NCBI GenBank assembly: GCA_038224615.1
Contig: JBBRFH010000164.1
Span: forward strand, 1-7,751
Length of the DNA: 7,751 nt
DNA from: JBBRFH01 sp038224615
GTDB taxonomy: Bacteria; Planctomycetota; Phycisphaerae; Tepidisphaerales; Tepidisphaeraceae
Direction: 5' to 3'
The translations under genes and the position numbers were made by a program. Positions 1-5,773 of the stretch are shown in pieces. The notes below the pieces were generated by a model, which saw nothing but the letters and a program-made list of their open reading frames with translations, was not told the DNA's origin and searched no databases. The stretch's first letter is position 1, and every line of letters begins with the position of its first letter.

Positions 1-63
1 AGTATCATTATGGCCCTCATCCCGTGAGACACCGATCGACGCCGTTCGTGAGCGCGGCGGTCT
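1..63. other. Window edge, no supportable gene
   Basis: Nothing here can be assigned with confidence. Two plus-strand frames stay open from the left edge into the heptad repeats (to about 160), and a third ends at TGA 25-27. None shows a recognisable protein tail. On the minus strand an ATG at 8-6 is preceded by GAGGG (complement of 14-18) at about 5 nt spacing, so a leftward gene could begin here, but only two codons are visible. Confidence 0.3.
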
Positions 64-220
64 GCTACTGGTTACTGGTTATTTGTTACTGGTTACTGGT
101 TACTTGGCGCAACCGTGCTGCGACAGAGCCACCAGCGAACCCCAAGTAACACGTAACAAGTAACAAGCAACAAGTAACCAGGCACAACTAACCAGTCACA
201 CGCAACAACCATCCAGTCAC
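64..220. repeat. Inverted pair of degenerate 7-bp tandem repeats (GTTACTK / MAGTAAC)
   Basis: The left arm (64-105) is six tandem heptads: GCTACTG, GTTACTG, GTTATTT, GTTACTG, GTTACTG, GTTACTT. After a 38-bp spacer (106-143) the right arm (144-220) carries about eleven heptads, starting AAGTAAC, ACGTAAC, AAGTAAC, AAGCAAC, AAGTAAC and then decaying (CAGGCAC, AACTAAC, CAGTCAC and others). AAGTAAC is the exact reverse complement of GTTACTT, so the arms could fold into a long imperfect hairpin. The last clear heptad contains the TGA of the leftward HAD gene, so the element may act as its 3' end structure. It resembles the short tandem heptanucleotide repeats known from cyanobacterial genomes, but I assign it to no named family. 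Confidence 0.85.
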
Positions 221-810
221 AAGCCGCCATCCATCCGCAACAACATTTGCCGGAGCGATTCCAGGTCCGGCACCACCGTATCCGGCACGGCATCGAACAC
301 CCGCTCGCGGCCATAGCTGATCCAGACGCCGTGGATGCGGGCGGCATTGGCGGCCTCGATATCGTACTTCCAATCCCCCACCATCCATACCTGCTCGGGC
401 GAAACATCCAGTCGCGCGCACGCCTCAAACAGCGGAGACGGGTCGGGCTTGAAGTTGCCGTCCTCGCGGGTGATCGCCACCTCGAAGTGCAGTCCGTGCA
501 GGTCCAAGACGGTTTGCACACTCTTGCGGGTATTTCGCGTGATCAACGCCCGGCCGATGCCGCGCGTATCGAGCCATGTGAGCAACTCGCGGCAACCCTC
601 GTTAAGCGTCGATCGCATCGCCGCCTGGTGCTCGTGGTGGAAGAGGATTTCCTCGGCCTTGGCGCGGCCGGCGTCTGACATGGCCAGGATCGCTTCAAGG
701 ATTGCGCCGGTGGGTGGAACGCCGAGGTCGGCGCGCAGCGCATCCCAACTGATGCGCTCTTCCGTCAGGGTGCCGTCCATGTCGAAGAGGATTGCTTGGG
801 GTAAAGTCAT
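217..810 (-). CDS. HAD-family hydrolase (phosphoglycolate-phosphatase-like)
   Basis: This 197-residue cytoplasmic protein has all four haloacid dehalogenase motifs. Motif I is FDMDGTL, with nucleophile Asp10 and general acid Asp12. Motif II is the LITRNT segment with Thr91. Motif III is Lys121 in FKPDP. Motif IV is MVGDWKYDIEAA, with Mg-binding Asp146 and Asp150. The helical cap at about residues 16-85 is subfamily I-like. Length and order match small-molecule phosphomonoesterases of the phosphoglycolate phosphatase / beta-phosphoglucomutase group; the substrate cannot be read from the sequence. The start at 810 is chosen because motif I then lies at the usual distance from the N-terminus. 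The frame is open further upstream, but that part overlaps the divergent gene and looks non-coding. No Shine-Dalgarno is visible. The gene stands alone between two heptad-repeat elements, and its stop codon lies inside the left one. Confidence 0.9.
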   Translation of the reverse strand: MTLPQAILFDMDGTLTEERISWDALRADLGVPPTGAILEAILAMSDAGRAKAEEILFHHEHQAAMRSTLNEGCRELLTWLDTRGIGRALITRNTRKSVQTVLDLHGLHFEVAITREDGNFKPDPSPLFEACARLDVSPEQVWMVGDWKYDIEAANAARIHGVWISYGRERVFDAVPDTVVPDLESLRQMLLRMDGGL

Positions 811-814
811 AGGG

Positions 815-2854
815 ATGAAAACGCGGGCAGCAAACGGCAAGCGGCGAACGACAGGCGATCTCGACGCGGTCGTTCTTTCTTTTTTGCGTGCGGCCCGCTG
901 CCTGCTGCCTGCTCTGGTTTTCCTGCTGCCCGCGCCTGCGAGCGGCAACTGGTACGACGCGGCGTTTCCGCTTCGCCGACCGCTCGACCTGGTCACCGAC
1001 GCCAAAAAAGTCGACGCCGACGATACGGCGGTTGCGGAATTCTATGCGCCCGGCGTCGCACGGCCAGACGCTGGCGACATTCGCATCGCCGCCGACGACG
1101 GAACCCCGGTCCCGATGCGCCTGCTGCAGTTCGGTCCCGGCGACCGCGTGCGGGTTGTCTTCAATCCAAAAGCCGGCGAGCTGCGTCATTACGCCTACTG
1201 GGGCAACAAGTCCGACAAGCTGTCCGCGCCCAAGGCAGCCGTTATTAATGCGGGGCTGATCGTCGAGACCAAGGCGCTGGCCAATATCGACGTTGGCGGC
1301 CCGCGGCAGATGGCCCAGGTGTGGGAGCACAGCGGCGACGTCATCGGCACGGCCGTCATCGACAGGCTGTTCCTCGGCTACAACCCGTCGTACTACGACG
1401 CGCCGTCGATTTCGCGCATCACCGGCACGCTCTATAGCCCCGACGACGGGGAATACCAGATTGCCGCCAGCATCGACGACCGCGGCGCGATCCGGCTGGA
1501 CGGCAAGGACTTCCTGGTGGTTCCTGGTTTCCCGGAAGACATTCGATTCAACAAAACCGTCACGTTGCCGCGCGGCGCGCACCCGATCGAGGTCTACACG
1601 GTCAACGGCGGCGGAGATTGGCGGATTAGTGTCGGTTGGAAGCGGCCGGACTCGCCGCGCGTCGAACCCGTCTCTGCCGACGCGTTCGGCCGGCTCGTCC
1701 GCACCAAAGTCGGCAGCCTCGAAGAGCACAAGAAGCAAATCGTCGCCGATGTGCAGTACGCGCACGCCGGGGAGACGATCCTCGACGACCGCTCCAGCTA
1801 TCGCATCAAGTTCGAGACCCCGACCGGCAACGCCCGAAACCCCCGCGTCACCTGGGATTTCGGCGACGGTCAGACCGCGAGCGGCGATCATGCCGAGCAC
1901 GTCTTTCTCACGCCGGGCGTGTATCCGGTTACGGTGTCGCTCAAGTCGATGCAGGCGGACGACAAGCGGACGCTGCGCCTCGTGGTCGGACGTGATCCGC
2001 TGCGGATGACCCAGCCACAGGTCGACGAATCGATCGTGCAGGCACCGATCATCGCGACCTACGACCCCTCCAAACTGTCGCCGGCGCAGCTCGCGCAGGC
2101 GACGCGCATCTGCGCCCGGGCCAGGCAGCCCGATGCGATGTTCAAGATGCTGTCAGCTTTGTGCGCTGTGACCAAACACCCGGACCAGCAGTGGGCGACC
2201 GACGCCATCAATGACGCGATCACCACCGCCGACGAGAAAAATCTGAACGCCGAGCTCGCTGCGGCGCTGTCGGCGTTGCCTCCGCAGAGCAACCTGCATC
2301 CCAAGGCGGCGACGCTGTACGCCAACGTCCTCCTCTGGCGCACGACCGATTTCAAGCAGGCGGCGGCGATGCTGGAACCTTTCATGGCGCGCGATTCGGC
2401 CAACCTCAAGCGGCTCCGCATGACCGCGTTGCTGCTCGATCAACACCTGGACGAGGCGCGCAAACTGCTGGACCAGTTGAAGGATGACGACGACGGCGCG
2501 AAACGGGTTGCGCTCTCCGGTGCGATGGCGAGATCGATCGAATTTTTTATCGAGCAGAACGACCTTGAAACCGCCGACGAAAAGTGGGACGAGTGGCAAA
2601 GGCGCTTTCCCTCGACGCTGTTCGACGGCTACGCGGCGATGCTCAAGGCACGCATGCTGCAGCGTCGCTTCCCGCAGCAGGCGGCGAAGGTGGCGGAGGC
2701 GTTCGCGCTGGCGCTGCCGACGTCGCCGTACGCGCCGCAGTTGCTCGATTTCGCATCCAAGACGCTTGCCAAATCCGATCCCGCCAAGTCCGACGCGCTG
2801 CGAAAGCTGCTTAAGCAGAAGTATCCGGAAGACCCGCTGGCGCAGGAGAATTGA
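815..2854 (+). CDS. Secreted PA14-like / PKD / TPR-like solenoid protein
   Basis: The product is about 679 residues and exported. A basic N-region and hydrophobic stretch (about residues 24-42) end in a plausible signal peptidase I site, APASG before Asn45. Residues about 45-150 are beta-rich, with a W-x5-RR opening reminiscent of DUF2341. Residues about 160-280 look like a PA14 carbohydrate-binding fold, with SPDDGEY at 208-214 and a DDRGAIRLDGK-type strand at 221-231. Residues about 325-392 form a PKD domain (WDFGDG from residue 347, then HVFLTPGVYPVTV). From about 400 to the end the protein is alpha-helical and TPR-like, perhaps a binding scaffold. No catalytic residues are recognised. The ATG at 815 leaves only 4 bp to the divergent HAD start and gives an unusually long N-region. 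TTG at 884 would give a compact signal peptide and is a real alternative. The gene probably shares transcription with the gene 54 bp downstream. Confidence 0.85.
   Translation: MKTRAANGKRRTTGDLDAVVLSFLRAARCLLPALVFLLPAPASGNWYDAAFPLRRPLDLVTDAKKVDADDTAVAEFYAPGVARPDAGDIRIAADDGTPVPMRLLQFGPGDRVRVVFNPKAGELRHYAYWGNKSDKLSAPKAAVINAGLIVETKALANIDVGGPRQMAQVWEHSGDVIGTAVIDRLFLGYNPSYYDAPSISRITGTLYSPDDGEYQIAASIDDRGAIRLDGKDFLVVPGFPEDIRFNKTVTLPRGAHPIEVYTVNGGGDWRISVGWKRPDSPRVEPVSADAFGRLVRTKVGSLEEHKKQIVADVQYAHAGETILDDRSSYRIKFETPTGNARNPRVTWDFGDGQTASGDHAEHVFLTPGVYPVTVSLKSMQADDKRTLRLVVGRDPLRMTQPQVDESIVQAPIIATYDPSKLSPAQLAQATRICARARQPDAMFKMLSALCAVTKHPDQQWATDAINDAITTADEKNLNAELAAALSALPPQSNLHPKAATLYANVLLWRTTDFKQAAAMLEPFMARDSANLKRLRMTALLLDQHLDEARKLLDQLKDDDDGAKRVALSGAMARSIEFFIEQNDLETADEKWDEWQRRFPSTLFDGYAAMLKARMLQRRFPQQAAKVAEAFALALPTSPYAPQLLDFASKTLAKSDPAKSDALRKLLKQKYPEDPLAQEN
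826..937. repeat. Second inverted pair of 7-bp tandem repeats (GGCAGCA / TGCTGCC)
   Basis: The left arm (826-853) is four degenerate heptads: GGCAGCA, AACGGCA, AGCGGCG, AACGACA. After a 35-bp spacer (854-888) with a T-rich stretch, the right arm (889-937) carries seven: TGCGGCC, CGCTGCC, TGCTGCC, TGCTCTG, GTTTTCC, TGCTGCC, CGCGCCT. TGCTGCC is the exact reverse complement of GGCAGCA. The architecture matches the element at 64-220 (heptads, inverted arms, spacer under 40 bp), but the unit sequence differs. The right arm encodes part of the hydrophobic core of the downstream protein's signal peptide. Confidence 0.7.
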
Positions 2855-2883
2855 CGTTGCGGGCACGCCGGTGACAATTCGCG

Positions 2884-2911
2884 GCTCCAACTATCGGAGC
2901 AATCGCCTTTG
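2884..2911 (+). promoter_or_regulatory. Shine-Dalgarno within a small hairpin, TTG start
   Basis: GGAG at 2896-2899 lies 9 nt before the TTG at 2909 and is the best ribosome binding site for the glycosidase gene. The same bases form the right arm of GCTCC (2884-2888), 7-nt loop, GGAGC (2896-2900), which would hide the site when folded. No in-frame ATG or GTG lies between the previous stop (2852-2854) and 2909, so the TTG is the likely start. Regulation by the hairpin is inference; a 5-bp stem can occur by chance. Confidence 0.45.
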
Positions 2912-4864
2912 AAACTTTCTCTCCCCACGCGGCAGGTTCACCTCGACTTCCACACCAGCATCCGGATTCCGGACGTCGGCGTGGATTTCGACGCCGATAC
3001 GTTCGCTCGAACCTTCAAAGACGCGCACGTCAACAGCGTCACCGTCTTCGCCAAGTGCCACCATGGCCTGCTTTACTACGACACGAAGCACCCGGCGCGG
3101 CATCCGGGCCTGAAGAGGGGATTGGACCTGCTCGGCGAGCAGGTCGAGGCGCTGCACCGGCATGGCATCCACGCGCCGATCTATCTCTCGGTGCAATGCG
3201 ATGAGTTCGCCGCCGACGCGCATCCGGATTGGGTTGTGATAGACGAAGCCGGCAAGCGGCAAGGCCGACCGCCTTTGGCGAACTCGGAGTTCTCCTGGCA
3301 GATCCTCGACATGTCGAGTCCGTACCAGGACTACCTCTACGAGCAGACGCTCGAAGTCCTGAAGCGTTTCAAGCCGGTCGACGGTTTGTTTTTCGACATG
3401 TGCTGGGACCAGCCGTCGCTGAGCACCTGGGCCAAGGCAGCCATGCTCAAGCGTGGGCTGAGGCCGGAGCTCGAGGCCGATCGCACTGCGTACGCGCATG
3501 GTGTGTCGATCGCGTACATGAAGCGTTTCCGCAAGCTCGTCAAACAATACGCGCCCGAAGGCAGTTGCTACTTTAACTCGCGTCCGCTGTGGAACATGGC
3601 CGAGGAAGCGCCGATGCTCACGCAGATCGAGATCGAGGCGCTGCCGACAGGCTTCTGGGGCTATCAGTATTTCCCGACCAACGTCCGCTTCGCGCGCAAC
3701 TTCGACCGCCCGTACCTCGGCATGACGGCGCGATTCCACAAATGCTGGGCCGACTTCGGCGGGCTCAAGCCGTACGCGGCGCTGGAGTATGAGACCTCCC
3801 AGATGGTCGCCCACGGCGCCCAGTGCAGCGTCGGCGATCAGCTCCATCCGCGCGGCACGCTCGACAAGGGCGCGTATGAGCTTATCGGCAAGGTCTACAA
3901 GCGCATCGCCGACCGCGAACCGTGGCTGACCGGCGCCAAGCCGGTCACACAGATCGGCGTCATGCTCGTCGAAGGCACTGACACGCGCGAAGGCTGGACG
4001 CGGCTGCTCACGCAGCTTAAGCATCAGTTCGACATCGCGTTGCCGGATGCGTCGCTCGAAAAATACGACCTCGTGATCCTGCCGGACAAGTTCGTCGTCG
4101 ACGCTCCGATGGCGAAGCGGCTCGACGCGTTCGTGAAGGCCGGCGGCGCGGTGCTGGCGACGGGGACGTCGGGACTGAGCGCCGACGGCACGCGCGTCGA
4201 CTGGAAGTCGCTCCCGGTCGCGCCGCACGGGATGTCGCCGTTTACGACAACCTACATGCGATTCGGCAAGTCGATCGGCACCGACGTGCCCGATAGCGAC
4301 CATGTGCTCTACGATGCCACCGTGCGGGTGACGCCCGCCCGGGGCGCGAAGGTGCTGGCGCAGGTGGTCGAGCCATACTTCGAGCGGACATGGGAGCACT
4401 TCTCCAGCCACGCGCAGACGCCCGGCGACCAGGTGAGCAAGTACGCGCTGGCGGTGATCGACGGCCGGGTCGCGCAGATCGCGGCGCCGGTCTTCCGAAG
4501 CTTTGCCGCCAACGGCAACTACCCGCTGCGGCTGCTGGTGCGCAACGTGCTGAACCTGCTGCTGCCCGAGCCGCTGCTGCGCGTCGATGCGCCCACCAGC
4601 ACCGAGGCGACGGTGACGACGCAGAAGGCGCGCACCATCGTTCACCTCCTGCAGTACTGCCCGGAGCGGCGGACGAAGTCGCTTGATCTGGTTGAAGACA
4701 TCGTCCCGATCTTCGGCGTCCCGCTGTCGCTCAAGTCGGCGCGCAAACCCAAGCGCGTCTACCTGGCGCCAGGCGACACGGAGATTCCATTTGAACACCT
4801 TCACGGTCGCGTCAACCTCCGTGTGCCCGTCGTCAACGGCCATGCGATGGTCGTCTTCGAGTGA
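2909..4864 (+). CDS. Glycoside-hydrolase-like protein, hypothetical glycosyl hydrolase 6 type with trimerisation domain
   Basis: The 651-residue product lacks a signal peptide and should be cytoplasmic. The first ~330 residues look like a clan-A TIM barrel of the 'hypothetical glycosyl hydrolase 6' kind. It opens with the DFHTS signature, continues with an AHVNSVTVFAKCHHG strand-loop and a YLSVQCDEFAADAHPDW segment, and includes DGLFFDMCWDQP (Asp163, Asp167). Candidate catalytic acids are Glu241 and Glu243 (QIEIEALP) and Glu293 and Glu295 (ALEYETS). I cannot say which pair acts. Residues about 345-480 resemble the beta-galactosidase trimerisation (glutamine-amidotransferase-like) domain, with YDLVILPDKFVVD and a following AGGAVLATG strand. 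A beta-rich C-terminus follows. The substrate is unknown; beta-galactosidase- or fucosidase-like annotations are common for such proteins but would be guesses here. The TTG start is supported by GGAG 9 nt upstream. Confidence 0.85.
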   Translation: MKLSLPTRQVHLDFHTSIRIPDVGVDFDADTFARTFKDAHVNSVTVFAKCHHGLLYYDTKHPARHPGLKRGLDLLGEQVEALHRHGIHAPIYLSVQCDEFAADAHPDWVVIDEAGKRQGRPPLANSEFSWQILDMSSPYQDYLYEQTLEVLKRFKPVDGLFFDMCWDQPSLSTWAKAAMLKRGLRPELEADRTAYAHGVSIAYMKRFRKLVKQYAPEGSCYFNSRPLWNMAEEAPMLTQIEIEALPTGFWGYQYFPTNVRFARNFDRPYLGMTARFHKCWADFGGLKPYAALEYETSQMVAHGAQCSVGDQLHPRGTLDKGAYELIGKVYKRIADREPWLTGAKPVTQIGVMLVEGTDTREGWTRLLTQLKHQFDIALPDASLEKYDLVILPDKFVVDAPMAKRLDAFVKAGGAVLATGTSGLSADGTRVDWKSLPVAPHGMSPFTTTYMRFGKSIGTDVPDSDHVLYDATVRVTPARGAKVLAQVVEPYFERTWEHFSSHAQTPGDQVSKYALAVIDGRVAQIAAPVFRSFAANGNYPLRLLVRNVLNLLLPEPLLRVDAPTSTEATVTTQKARTIVHLLQYCPERRTKSLDLVEDIVPIFGVPLSLKSARKPKRVYLAPGDTEIPFEHLHGRVNLRVPVVNGHAMVVFE

Positions 4865-4987
4865 GACGTGCCGCACGCCCGATAAACCGAACAGGTTATA
4901 AGTCACCAAAATTCCCCAGTTTGTGACGCGCAAACGTTGGCGTCGGCCCCGTGTCTATTCGAGAGACTGGATATGGGAGCCTTTGCT

Positions 4988-5713
4988 ATGCGTCCTCTTC
5001 ATTCGATTCTCGCTGTCGCTGCCTCCGGCCTGCTTGGCTTTGGCGCTGTCACGCCGGTGCAGGCCGGTGACTTCTCGCTGGGCATCACGATCGTTTCCGG
5101 GCGGCCAATGCGCACTATGTGGGTCGAGTCCGTCTACGAGACTCGCGTCGATCGCGTCTGGGTCGAGCCGCAATATCAAACCGTCAGCGAACAGGTCTGG
5201 CATCCGGCGATTACCGAGTCGCGCGTCTTGGGGCGCGCCTGGGTGCCGGATCGTTACGAAACCCGCGACATCCGTACTGTCGACCGCTACGGCAACGTGA
5301 TGATCCGCCGTGAAACCGTGCTCGCCGAGCCGGCGCACTGGCAGGAGACACGCACCGAAGTCGTACTCGTCCCCGGCTACTACCAGACTGAGACGCGCCA
5401 ACTCTGCATCCGCGAAGGCGGCTGGCAGACGATCCAGAACCCCGTCTGTGTCCGCGAAGGACACTGGGAATCGGTTCCCGCGTACTCCGAGCCGGTCTAC
5501 GTCGCGCCCGGCCCGGTTATTATCGAGCGGCCGATCTATGTGCCGAACCATGGCGACCGTAACACGCGCGGCGGCGACGCGGACAAGTATCGCGACCGAT
5601 ACGACGACAAGTACCGCAGCGATCGAGGTCACGATGACGGCCCGCGCGACCGTAACCAGCAGCACGATTCACAGGACCGAAGCCGCACCGATCGCGGCGA
5701 TCGGTATCGCTGA
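4988..5713 (+). CDS. Secreted W-repeat protein with Asp/Arg-rich tail
   Basis: I do not recognise a named family. The 241-residue product begins with a clear signal peptide cleaved after VQA (residue 26). Residues about 44-160 are short repeats: MWVESVYETRVDR and VWVEPQYQTVSEQ, then less regular copies, with Trp45, Trp58, Trp71 and Trp85 spaced 13, 13 and 14 residues. Two later units share C[IV]REG[GH]W, with Cys140 and Cys154, which could form a disulfide once exported. A Pro/Val/Tyr linker follows. The last ~50 residues are almost entirely polar, rich in Asp and Arg, and probably disordered. A periplasmic or surface structural role is inference. The ATG at 4988 is preferred because GGGAG (4975-4979) lies 8 nt before it and the signal peptide then begins properly. 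ATG 4973 and TTG 4937 are upstream in-frame options. Confidence 0.8.
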   Translation: MRPLHSILAVAASGLLGFGAVTPVQAGDFSLGITIVSGRPMRTMWVESVYETRVDRVWVEPQYQTVSEQVWHPAITESRVLGRAWVPDRYETRDIRTVDRYGNVMIRRETVLAEPAHWQETRTEVVLVPGYYQTETRQLCIREGGWQTIQNPVCVREGHWESVPAYSEPVYVAPGPVIIERPIYVPNHGDRNTRGGDADKYRDRYDDKYRSDRGHDDGPRDRNQQHDSQDRSRTDRGDRYR

Positions 5714-5735
5714 ACGAACACCAACGCTCGCACCC

Positions 5736-5750
5736 TCACGACGATCGTGA
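5736..5750. terminator. Small hairpin downstream of the W-repeat gene
   Basis: TCACGA (5736-5741), a 3-nt loop CGA, then TCGTGA (5745-5750) form a perfect 6-bp stem in the gap between the two convergent genes. No T-run follows on either strand, so intrinsic termination is only a possibility. It may work together with the stronger hairpin at 5786-5810. Confidence 0.3.
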
Positions 5751-5773
5751 TGCGCCGGCGGCACGAATCTGCT

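Noticed and set aside
64..220. CRISPR array
   Set aside because: The repeats are 7 bp, contiguous and in opposite orientation on either side of one spacer. No 25-40 bp repeats with unique spacers and no cas genes are present.
335..814. Upstream extension of the secreted protein's frame
   Set aside because: These 160 codons are antisense to the HAD gene and would place the signal peptide in the middle of the protein.
695..1900. 401-codon minus-strand frame
   Set aside because: It lies opposite the PA14/PKD gene and the HAD start, has no recognisable domain, and the opposite strand carries clear domains.
2153..2890. 245-codon minus-strand frame
   Set aside because: It is antisense to the helical region of the secreted protein, with low-complexity Arg/Leu/Gln composition and no motif.
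4902..4927. GTCAC-16 bp-GTGAC dyad upstream of the W-repeat gene
   Set aside because: Five-base arms so far apart are expected by chance. No promoter could be placed around it, so it is not called an operator.
2891..4933. 680-codon open frame on the minus strand
   Set aside because: It is antisense to the glycosidase-like gene. Its translation is Arg/His/Val/Leu-rich with no recognisable motif, as expected for a mirror frame in GC-rich DNA.
4955..5665. 236-codon minus-strand frame
   Set aside because: It is opposite the W-repeat gene, which has a signal peptide, repeats and a ribosome binding site; this frame has none of these.
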